In this document: positions 1 to 5,011 of the stretch, in pieces
How positions within the stretch are numbered: position 1 is the first letter of the stretch
Layout of the letters: each line of letters begins with the position of its first letter
Made by a program: the position numbers and the translations under genes
Assembly: GCA_900547505.1 (NCBI GenBank)
Contig: URGY01000138.1
Span: 1-5,011 of the forward strand
Source of the DNA: an uncultured Collinsella sp.
GTDB lineage: Bacteria > Actinomycetota > Coriobacteriia > Coriobacteriales > Coriobacteriaceae
DNA: 5,011 bases
Direction: 5' to 3'
The notes under the pieces: generated by a model
Databases searched by the model: none
Told to the model about the DNA's origin: nothing
The model's input: the letters and a program-made list of their open reading frames with translations, nothing else

Positions 1-49
1 ATCTACACAAGGCTATTCGTCGGCAGCGTCAGATGTGTATAAGAGACAG
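1..49 (+). other. Nextera i5-side sequencing adapter (non-biological)
   Basis: Positions 1-8 are the 3' end of the Illumina P5 oligo. Positions 9-16 (AAGGCTAT) sit in the i5 index slot and match the index I recall as S520. Positions 17-30 are the Nextera Read-1 tail, and 31-49 are the 19-bp Tn5 mosaic end AGATGTGTATAAGAGACAG. The biological insert starts at 50. Any reading frame crossing 49/50 is artefactual; peptides such as MYKRQ and MCIRDR at the start of small ORFs here are translations of the mosaic end. Confidence 0.98.
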
Positions 50-322
50 GTCGCCGTCGCCCGTCGCGGCGGCACGTCGACCACCTTCGACGTGCTCAAC
101 AAGTACTTCACTATCAACCAGATGCCCGTGGTGGCCTCCACGTACTGGAACAACGTCTTTGGTGCCATGCCGGGCGAGGCCGCCCAGGATGCCGAAGGCC
201 TTGCCACCATGCGAAACATCGGCAAGAACATGGCCTGGCTCCTGCACTGTATCGAAGCTGGACAGGCAGCCGGCATCGACGCGCCCGAGGCCGATCACGC
301 TAGGACCAATTTCATCAAATAA
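50..322 (+). CDS. Flavodoxin / NADPH-dependent FMN reductase family protein, C-terminal part (5' truncated)
   Basis: This is the last 90 residues of a flavoprotein of the flavodoxin-like fold (NADPH-dependent FMN reductase or iron-sulfur-flavoprotein type). The frame is open from the first insert base, so the N-terminal half with the phosphate-binding loop for FMN lies outside. Visible are the strand 'VAVARRGG', a Thr/Phe-rich helix, the segment 'QMPVVASTYWNNVFG' typical of the region around the flavin in this family, an 'A..DAEGLATMRNIGKNMAWLL' helix and a short charged tail ending in TAA. There is no start codon because of the fragmentation break; the ATG seen upstream in this frame is inside the adapter. 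Such proteins use FMN to transfer electrons or reduce quinones, nitro compounds or metals in the cytoplasm; the substrate cannot be told from this part. The next gene follows after a 199-bp structured spacer. Confidence 0.85.
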   Translation, partial: VAVARRGGTSTTFDVLNKYFTINQMPVVASTYWNNVFGAMPGEAAQDAEGLATMRNIGKNMAWLLHCIEAGQAAGIDAPEADHARTNFIK

Positions 323-326
323 TTCC

Positions 327-484
327 AGCGGTGGTCACCTTGATGTTCTATCAATGTAAGCGAAAAGCCAGCTGATGAGGCAAGGTGCCTTGAAAGAGGA
401 GGGCGCTGGGCTTTTGCCCGCGCCCGACGATTGAAAGGCAGATTGCCCATCAGATGGCTTTGCAGCGTCGAGGTGACCGCCGTT
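327..484 (+). ncRNA. Candidate structured RNA (rod-like, tandem G.A motifs) in the arsC-like 5' leader
   Basis: This is the main content of the 199-bp gene-free stretch. P1 pairs 327-347 with 464-484 in 21 uninterrupted pairs, five of them G.U. A 16-nt bulge (348-363) opposite 2 nt follows. P2 pairs 364-370 with 455-461, has a G371.A454 mismatch, pairs 372-377 with 448-453, has A378 bulged, and pairs 379-383 with 443-447. P3 pairs 386-391 with 435-440. A 9x9 purine-rich segment (392-400 / 426-434) can form three tandem G.A motifs separated by A-U and G-C pairs. P4 pairs 401-406 with 420-425 and 408-411 with 416-419, closed by a TTTT loop. Non-Watson-Crick oppositions are G.U or G.A on this strand, apart from one G.G, which favours a + strand transcript. 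I do not recognise the class. It could be a cis-regulatory leader of the downstream gene, an independent small RNA (the Rfam Collinsella-1 motif and 6S RNA should be excluded) or a repeat element. The fold was worked out by hand. Confidence 0.6.
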
Positions 485-515
485 CGTTAGAACGGCGGAA
501 CTACGAGAACGGCGG
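477..515 (+). promoter_or_regulatory. Hairpin with duplicated right arm before the arsC-like start codon
   Basis: CCGCCGTTC (477-485) pairs perfectly with GAACGGCGG (490-498) around a GTTA loop. A second identical right arm lies at 507-515, where GGCGG is also the only Shine-Dalgarno-like sequence, 6 nt before the ATG at 522. The left arm is in addition the last part of the P1 3' strand of the structured RNA (464-484). Three mutually exclusive pairings are therefore possible, one of which would hide the ribosome-binding region. No U-tract follows, so an intrinsic terminator is unlikely. A regulatory role is inference. Confidence 0.45.
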
Positions 516-518
516 AAC
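490..518 (+). repeat. 12-bp direct repeat, two copies 17 bp apart
   Basis: GAACGGCGGAAC occurs at 490-501 and again at 507-518, separated by TACGA. The second copy ends three bases before the start codon of the arsC-like gene. It may be a small tandem duplication that created a second pairing partner for 477-485. Confidence 0.8.
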
Positions 519-521
519 AAA

Positions 522-860
522 ATGATTCAAATCTTCGGAACTAAGAAGTCCTTCGATACCAAGAAGGCACAGCGCTTCTTTAAAGAGCGCCGCATTAAGG
601 TGCAGTTTATCGACCTTAAGGAAAAGGAGATGAGCAAAGGCGAGCTCACGAGCGTGATGCAGGCGGTCGGCGGTATCGACAAACTGCTCAACCCCAAAGC
701 CAAGGACGAGGAGACGCTCGCGCTCATCCAGCACCTCACCCCTAGCCAGCGCTTCGATAAACTGCTCGAGAATCAGCAGGTTCTAGCCGAGCCCATCGTG
801 CGCAACGGCAAAAAGGCCACCGTCGGTTATTGCCCCGATGTGTGGGGAGCCTGGGAGTAG
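522..860 (+). CDS. ArsC/Spx-family (arsenate reductase-like) protein, Ser in place of the active-site Cys
   Basis: This 112-residue cytoplasmic protein has the length and pattern of the ArsC/Spx/YffB family, which has a thioredoxin-like fold. The N-terminal strand 'MIQIFGTKKSFDTKKAQRFF' is followed by 'RRIKVQFIDLKEKEMSKGEL', a helical middle, and the family's C-terminal 'PIVRNGKKATVGY' segment with its cis-Pro-like site. In the relatives I recall, the residue after GTKK is the nucleophilic Cys; here it is Ser10 (TCC at 549-551), and the only Cys in the protein is Cys104 near the C-terminus. Classical thiol-based arsenate reduction is therefore doubtful, and a redox-independent or Spx-like regulatory role is possible. 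The Shine-Dalgarno is weak (GGCGG at 511-515) and lies in a potential hairpin. There is no arsenite pump or ArsR gene nearby. The cobW-family gene follows after 86 bp without a terminator. The family call is firm; the function is unknown. Confidence 0.85.
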   Translation: MIQIFGTKKSFDTKKAQRFFKERRIKVQFIDLKEKEMSKGELTSVMQAVGGIDKLLNPKAKDEETLALIQHLTPSQRFDKLLENQQVLAEPIVRNGKKATVGYCPDVWGAWE

Positions 861-934
861 CCTGTGTTATTTGCCGGCGCGTGGGTATAAGAGCAGGCGT
901 TTGGCATAAGATTTAACTGTAAGCCATGTCTAAC

Positions 935-942
935 AAAGGAGG
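935..942 (+). promoter_or_regulatory. Ribosome binding site that fixes the cobW-family start
   Basis: AAAGGAGG lies 4 nt before the ATG at 947. An in-frame ATG exists upstream at 926, but it has no Shine-Dalgarno and its first codons would run through this site, so 947 is preferred. Confidence 0.85.
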
Positions 943-946
943 GCAC

Positions 947-2077
947 ATGCCCAACAAACCCGTGAAGATCATCATGCTTACCGGATACCTCGGTGCCGGC
1001 AAGACCACGCTGCTCAACCACATCCTCGCTAACGACGGCGGCATCCGCGCCGCCGTGATCGTCAACGATATCGGCGAGATCAATGTGGACGCCAGCCTTA
1101 TCGCCGACGGCGGCCTTTCCGAGACCGACGACCTCATCCCGCTCACCAACGGCTGCATCTGCTGCACGCTTTCGGACGACCTTGCTAACCAGCTGCAGGG
1201 CATCGCCGATTCGGGCAACTTCGACTACATCATCATCGAGGCTTCGGGCATTTGCGAGCCCATCCCCATCGCCTACACCATCTCGAGCTTCTGCGACGAG
1301 GCCAAGGTGGGCGGCGAGCCCAAGCTCGCGCTCGACAACATCGTGGCCGTGGTCGACTGCGCCCGCATGTACGACGAGTTCAACGGCGGCCGCGACCTGC
1401 TGGCTGAGGATATCGACGAGGACGACATCGAAAGCCTGCTCATCCAGCAGATCGAGTTTTGCTCCACGCTGATCCTCAACAAGACCGATACCGTGAGCCC
1501 TGAGCAGATCGCCGAGCTCAAGGCCATCGTGCGCAGCCTGCAGAAAGACGCCGTGATCGTCGAGGCCCAAAACGGCGAGGTCCCCATGGAGGAGCTGCTC
1601 GATACCGACCGCTTCGACTTTATGCGCGCCTACAACTCCGCCGCCTGGATCGAGGCCATGGAGCATCCCGAAGAGCACGACGACCCCGAGGTGCTCGAGT
1701 ACGACATCGAGACCTTTGTGTACTCGCGCCGCAAGCCGTTTGACCTGCAGAAGTTCACCGATTTTGTTGAGCAGGAGTGGCCCGACGAGGTCATCCGCGT
1801 CAAGGGTCCGCTGTGGCAGACCGGCGATCCGGACATGTGCTACATGTTTGAGCAGGCCGGCCACCAGATGCGCCTGATGGAGAACGGCCTGTTTGTCGAC
1901 TCGGCGCCCGAGGGCGAGAAGCAGAAGATCATCGACGAGAACCCCGAAATCATGCAGATTTGGGACGACGAGACGGGCGACCGCATGACGAGCCTGTGCA
2001 TTATCGGCCGTCACATGGACAAGGATGCGCTCATCGCCTCCCTCGATGCCTGCCTGACCGACTGGCACCGCGCCTAG
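947..2077 (+). CDS. CobW/P47K (COG0523) family GTP-binding protein, putative metallochaperone
   Basis: This 376-residue protein belongs to the G3E P-loop GTPases, which use GTP hydrolysis to deliver metals (Zn, Co, Ni) to target proteins in the cytoplasm. Walker A is GYLGAGKTT (13-21). The metal-binding CxCC motif characteristic of COG0523 is GCICC (69-73). The switch/Walker-B-like 'DYIIIEASGICEP' spans 93-105 and the guanine-specificity motif NKTD spans 178-181. A CobW C-terminal domain occupies about 250-372, with 'ETFVYSRRKPFDLQKF' and the closing 'CIIGRHMDKDALIASLDACL'. The acidic linker 237-250 has only two His (H240, H244), unlike the His-rich linkers of many zinc members. The metal cannot be assigned: there are no cobalamin genes nearby, and I see no Zur-like operator in the 86-bp upstream gap. 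The start at 947 was chosen from its strong Shine-Dalgarno. It may be cotranscribed with the arsC-like gene and is closed by the terminator at 2117-2151. Confidence 0.93.
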   Translation: MPNKPVKIIMLTGYLGAGKTTLLNHILANDGGIRAAVIVNDIGEINVDASLIADGGLSETDDLIPLTNGCICCTLSDDLANQLQGIADSGNFDYIIIEASGICEPIPIAYTISSFCDEAKVGGEPKLALDNIVAVVDCARMYDEFNGGRDLLAEDIDEDDIESLLIQQIEFCSTLILNKTDTVSPEQIAELKAIVRSLQKDAVIVEAQNGEVPMEELLDTDRFDFMRAYNSAAWIEAMEHPEEHDDPEVLEYDIETFVYSRRKPFDLQKFTDFVEQEWPDEVIRVKGPLWQTGDPDMCYMFEQAGHQMRLMENGLFVDSAPEGEKQKIIDENPEIMQIWDDETGDRMTSLCIIGRHMDKDALIASLDACLTDWHRA

Positions 2078-2116
2078 GTTTATCGAAGCGGGTATTTTTC
2101 CGCCTACGTAACCGCC

Positions 2117-2151
2117 AAACCACCACGAAGGTGCCCTTCGTGGTGGTTTTT
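2117..2151 (+). terminator. Rho-independent terminator after the cobW-family gene
   Basis: A perfect 15-bp stem (2117-2131 with 2135-2149) has a 3-nt TGC loop and a T-run at 2147-2151. The stem core is CCACCACGAAGG / CCTTCGTGGTGG. Read on the - strand it has only a short T-run, so it works mainly for + strand transcription. It starts 40 bp after the cobW-family stop and ends only 21 bp before the trmL start codon. Confidence 0.93.
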
Positions 2152-2162
2152 CGTTCTGAGCC

Positions 2163-2168
2163 AAGGAG
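2163..2168 (+). promoter_or_regulatory. Ribosome binding site of trmL
   Basis: AAGGAG lies 4 nt before the ATG at 2173. The frame is open further upstream, through the terminator and into the cobW-family gene, so this site together with the conserved N-terminus decides the start. Confidence 0.8.
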
Positions 2169-2172
2169 ATTC

Positions 2173-2772
2173 ATGTTCAATATCGTGCTGTATGCACCCG
2201 AGATTCCGGCCAATACGGGCAATATAGGCCGTACCTGCGTGGTCACCGGTGCCCATCTGCATCTGGTGGAGCCACTGGGCTTTTCGCTCGATGACAAGAC
2301 GGTACGTCGCGCCGGTCTGGGCTACTGGCAAAACTTGGACGTGACGACTTATGCCGGCTGGGAGGATTTCCTTGCGCGCAACGGCCTCTCCCCTGCCGAC
2401 GAGCGCCTGCATCTGCTGACCAAAAAGGCACGCCGCACCTATGCGCAGAGTACCTACCGCGATGGAGACTACTTGGTCTTTGGCAGCGAGAGCTCGGGCA
2501 TTCCCGAGCCACTGCTTGCCGCGGCGCCCGAGCGCTGCGAGCGCATCCCGATGCTGCGCGATTGTGACTCACTCGATAACGCCGAGGCCTGGGAAGCCCA
2601 CGAGGAATCGCTGGGACATACCGAGGACAGCCACGAGGCCATCCTTCGGCAGGATATCTGCGGCAACTTCGTCAATCCGGACGACTACCGCATCAGCGCA
2701 CTCAACCTCTCCAATAGCGCCGCCATCGTCCTCTACGAGGCCCTGCGCCAAACAGGCTTTCCGGGAATGTGA
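2173..2772 (+). CDS. trmL: tRNA (cytidine(34)-2'-O)-methyltransferase, SPOUT family
   Basis: TrmL methylates the 2'-OH of the wobble nucleotide C34/cmnm5U34 in tRNA-Leu isoacceptors with S-adenosylmethionine. The 199-residue protein opens with 'MFNIVLYAPEIPANTGNIGR' (1-20), the start and motif 1 of the family (compare E. coli MLNIVLYEPEIPPNTGNI). Motif 2 is 'VFGSESSGIP' (102-111). Motif 3 is split: 'RIPM' (124-127) and 'LNLSNSAAIVLYEALRQ' (177-193). In E. coli TrmL (157 residues, from memory) about 7 residues separate IPM from NLSN; here there are 50. This is an insertion of about 43 residues rich in Asp, Glu and His, beside the trefoil knot that binds SAM. The last residues, GFPGM, match the family's C-terminal GYPG, and the TGA is inside a palindrome (2765-2799). 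The intrinsic terminator just upstream makes cotranscription with the cobW-family gene inefficient, yet no clear promoter is visible in the 21 bp between. Confidence 0.95.
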   Translation: MFNIVLYAPEIPANTGNIGRTCVVTGAHLHLVEPLGFSLDDKTVRRAGLGYWQNLDVTTYAGWEDFLARNGLSPADERLHLLTKKARRTYAQSTYRDGDYLVFGSESSGIPEPLLAAAPERCERIPMLRDCDSLDNAEAWEAHEESLGHTEDSHEAILRQDICGNFVNPDDYRISALNLSNSAAIVLYEALRQTGFPGM

Positions 2773-2799
2773 CAAAGAGGCTGTCCCTTTGTCACATTC
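2765..2799. repeat. 35-bp palindrome between convergent trmL and the uvrA-like gene
   Basis: GAATGTGACAAAG (2765-2777) is perfectly inverted at 2787-2799. Inside, A2778 is bulged, GG/CC pair and CTGT forms the loop. It includes the trmL stop codon (2770-2772) and ends 3 bp before the uvrA-like stop. It has no T-run on either side, so it is not a classical intrinsic terminator, though it may protect 3' ends or block converging transcription. Its form (short, palindromic, between convergent genes) resembles REP-type intergenic repeats; the copy number cannot be seen here. Confidence 0.8.
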
Positions 2800-2801
2800 G
2801 G

Positions 2802-4963
2802 TTATAGGTAGCGACCGGTAATGCTCTTGGAGCAGGCTGCGATGTCGCCCGGCGTGCCGGCGCAGACGATTTGCCCGCCGGCATCGCCACCGCCCGGGCC
2901 CATGTCGATCACATAATCGGCGTTACGGATAAGGTCGAGGTCGTGCTCGATCACGACAACTGTGGCGCCCTTGGCAACGAGGCCGTCGAACACACTCAGC
3001 AACACCTGAACATCGAGCGGATGCAGGCCGATCGTGGGCTCGTCAAACACAAACGCGGCATCATCCTGCACGCGGCCCATCTCGCTCGCAAGCTTAAGAC
3101 GCTGTGCCTCGCCGCCCGAGAGCGCCGGCGTGGGCTCACCGAGCGTGAGATAGCCCAAGCCCAGGTCGTGCAAGGTCTGCAAGCGCGCCTGAACCTTCTT
3201 GAGTCCCACCGTGGCGTCGAGGGCCTCGTCCACACTCATGTCCATGAGCTGCGGCAACGTAAGCAAGCTCCCGTCCTTGCCCTCGCGATGGATATGCGAA
3301 GCCGCATCCGCATAACGCGAGCCGCGACATGCCGGGCAGACGATCTCGACATCGGGCAAAAACTGCACGTCGAGCGATATCGAACCCGTGCCATCGCACG
3401 TAGGGCAACGCAAGGCGCCAGTGTTGTAGCTAAAGGCGCCCGCCTTGTAGCCGGCCGCCTTGGCCTCGGGCGTACGGGCGAAGGCGCGGCGCAGCTCATC
3501 ATGGATGTCGGCATAAGTCGCCACCGTCGAGCGCACGTTGGCGCCGATGGGCGTAGCGTCAATCAGATTTGCGCGGGCAATGCCCTCGGCATCGACCCAA
3601 CGCACGTGCCCCGGCAGGCGCTCGCCGGCTGCCTGCGCCTTGAGTGCCGGGATAAGCGTCTCGAGCACCAACGTCGTCTTGCCCGAACCCGAAACGCCCG
3701 TAACCGCGACGAGACGGCCGCGCGGGATATCGACTTCGAGCGGCTTGACAGTATGGATGGCATCGGTTGCCATGCGGATGTGACCCTGGTCGAACATTTC
3801 CTCGTCAGTCACCTGCGGGCGCAAGCGCTTGGGCTCGGCGCGCAAAAACGGCGCGATGCGGCTGCCCCGCGATTGCTCGACCTCGTCTACCGTACCAGTG
3901 GCAATCACATTACCGCCGCCTGCTCCGGCAACGGGGCCCATCTCGACCAGATAGTCGGCTTCCGCCAGTACGCGCGTATCGTGGTCGACAACAACCACGG
4001 TGTTGCCGTCATCAACCAGATCGCGCATCACGCCCACCAAGCCGTCGACATTGGCAGGATGCAAGCCAATCGAGGGCTCGTCCAGCACATAGAGCACGCC
4101 CGTCGATCGGTTGCGCACCACGCGAGCAAGCTGCACGCGCTGGCGCTCGCCCGTGGAAAGCGTGGCGCCGGCGCGGTCGAGCGAAAGGTAATCGAGGCCC
4201 AGGTCGACCAGACGACGGGCCGCGCTCAAAAACGAATCGCATATATCCGTCGCCATGGGCCGCATCTCGGGCGGCAAGGATGCGGACACCCCGCGCACCC
4301 ACTCAATCGCCTCGCCCAGCGTCATGGCCGCGGCCTGCGCCAGATTGATACCGCGCACTTGGGGCTGGCGCGCAGCCTCGGAAAGACGTGTGCCACCACA
4401 GTCGCGGCATGGCCCCTCGCGCAAAAAGCGTGCAACGCGTTTGAGCCCCTTATCGTCCTTAACCTTAGCGAGTGCATTCTCGACGGTATAGACGGCGTTG
4501 TAATAGGTAAAGTCGAGCGGCGTGGCGCCCTCGCCGTTTTTGGGAACGTAGAGAATGTGCTTCTTAACCGCCGGGCCATGGAACACGATGTCGCGCTCTT
4601 GAGGTGTGAGCTGGTTAAACGGCACGTCGGTGCGCACGCCCATCTCGCCAGCCACCTGTTTCATCAGATCCCACATGAGCGTGCCCCAAGGAAGCACCGC
4701 GCCCTCGTTGATAGTCTTTGACTCGTCGGGCACCAGGCTCGCCTCGTCCACCTCGCGCATAACGCCGGTGCCGCCGCAGGTGGGACACGCGCCACCGCTA
4801 TTGAAAGCCAAATCCTCGGCACTCGGCGCGTAGAACTCGCGGCCGCACGTCAGACACGTGAGCGACAGGCCAGCCGCTACGTTAAGGCTCGGCTCCACGC
4901 GCGCCCCGCAGTGCGGGCACGCGTGATGGGCACAGCGGCTAAAGAGCAGGCGCAGGCTATTGT
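2802..4963 (-). CDS. UvrA-family ABC ATPase lacking the UvrB-binding domain (UvrA2-like), N-terminus missing
   Basis: This is the last 719 residues of a UvrA-type protein with two ABC ATPase halves. The frame is open to the insert edge (4963), so the start and the first Walker A are outside; the GTG at 4896-4898 is an internal Val and not a start. In visible numbering: 'LRLLFS' and CPHC (15-18); Zn module CLTC (36-39) plus CPTC (59-62); CRDC near 185; ABC signature 1 LSTGERQR (268-275); Walker B1 VLDEP (292-296); His switch H327; Walker A2 GVSGSGKTT (422-430); second Zn module CPTC (519-522) plus CPAC (542-545); signature 2 LSGGEAQR (614-621); Walker B2 VFDEP (638-642); H673. In canonical UvrA the UvrB-binding domain separates the LLFAR/CPDC region from the first Zn module; here only about 20 residues do. 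That marks a UvrA2-type paralog, a group linked to DNA-damage or drug tolerance. It probably binds DNA, but UvrB recruitment is unlikely. It converges on trmL. Confidence 0.92.
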
Positions 4964-5011
4964 CTGTCTCTTATACACATCTCCGAGCCCACGAGACTAC
5001 GCTGCATCTCG
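4964..5011 (+). other. Nextera i7-side sequencing adapter (non-biological)
   Basis: Positions 4964-4982 are the inverted Tn5 mosaic end CTGTCTCTTATACACATCT, and 4983-4997 are the Read-2 tail. Positions 4998-5005 (TACGCTGC) occupy the i7 slot and match the index I recall as N721. Positions 5006-5011 begin the P7 oligo. Together with 1-49 this shows that the record spans one tagmented molecule end to end. Confidence 0.98.

Noticed and set aside
318..323. AATAAT, a 5/6 match to a -10 box that would place a transcript start near P1 of the structured RNA
   Set aside because: No acceptable -35 box at 16-18 bp is visible, and the hexamer overlaps the flavoprotein stop codon. It is too weak to annotate alone, though worth testing with 5'-end mapping.
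33..359. Small + strand ORF beginning in the adapter
   Set aside because: Its start codon and first residues come from the Tn5 mosaic end, and the rest is an out-of-frame reading of the flavoprotein gene.
401..425. GC-rich hairpin with TTTT loop as an intrinsic terminator for the flavoprotein gene
   Set aside because: No T-run follows the stem; the T residues are in the loop. It fits better as the cap of the larger RNA rod.
886..891. TATAAG, a possible -10 box before the cobW-family gene
   Set aside because: The nearest TTGCCG (871-876) is only 9 bp upstream, and nothing resembling a -35 box sits at proper spacing.
926..946. Upstream ATG as the start of the cobW-family gene
   Set aside because: It has no Shine-Dalgarno, and it would translate through the strong AAAGGAGG that serves the ATG at 947.
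827..2164. 445-codon open frame on the - strand, antisense to the cobW-family gene
   Set aside because: It runs opposite a gene with clear motifs, has a low-complexity Val/Ala/Leu/Asp/His-rich translation and no family motif. It is a shadow of GC-rich codon use.
2871..4721. 616-codon open frame on the + strand, antisense to the uvrA-like gene
   Set aside because: The translation is Ala/Arg/His-rich without recognisable domains, and the opposite strand carries complete ABC and zinc motifs. It is a shadow ORF.
1..5011. CRISPR array, tRNA or rRNA genes, insertion sequence or integrase
   Set aside because: No regularly spaced repeats, cloverleaf-like sequence, rRNA-like segments or transposase motifs were seen on either strand. 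The only transposon sequence is the library-derived Tn5 mosaic end.

Overview
The window is one complete Nextera (Tn5) sequencing-library molecule. A P5/i5/Read-1 adapter lies at 1-49 and a Read-2/i7/P7 adapter at 4964-5011. The biological insert is 50-4963 (4914 bp), and both of its ends are fragmentation breaks, so the first and last genes are cut by library preparation and not by biology. The insert is GC-rich, with bacterial Shine-Dalgarno sequences, a rho-independent terminator and GC-ending codons. Gene content, protein sequences and base composition suggest a gut actinobacterium of the Coriobacteriia, most like Collinsella. This taxonomic call is from memory of similar proteins and was not searched.

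Layout on the + strand: (1) 50-322 is the C-terminal 90 residues of a flavodoxin/NADPH-dependent FMN reductase-like protein. (2) 323-521 is a 199-bp gene-free stretch that is not featureless. It folds into a long rod with a 21-pair basal helix, inner helices, three tandem G.A motifs and a capping hairpin. The 3' strand of its basal helix is also the left arm of a perfect hairpin just upstream of the next start codon. (3) 522-860 is an ArsC/Spx-family thioredoxin-fold protein whose usual active-site Cys position holds Ser. (4) 947-2077 is a CobW/COG0523 metallochaperone-type GTPase, closed by a strong intrinsic terminator at 2117-2151. (5) 2173-2772 is the tRNA wobble 2'-O-methyltransferase TrmL, with a family-atypical insertion of about 43 residues. 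Its stop codon lies inside a 35-bp palindrome.

On the - strand, converging on trmL, 2802-4963 carries most of a UvrA-family ABC ATPase. It lacks the UvrB-binding domain, so it is a UvrA2-type paralog and not the housekeeping excision-repair subunit. Its N-terminus lies beyond the insert.

The genes do not form one obvious pathway. The ArsC-like gene and the CobW gene are codirectional, 86 bp apart and have no terminator between them, so they may share a transcript. The most interesting element is the structured RNA at 327-484 and its possible switch-like junction with the ArsC-like gene. Its strand assignment (+) is supported because essentially all non-Watson-Crick oppositions are G.U or G.A on that strand; the complement would have A.C and U.C mismatches.
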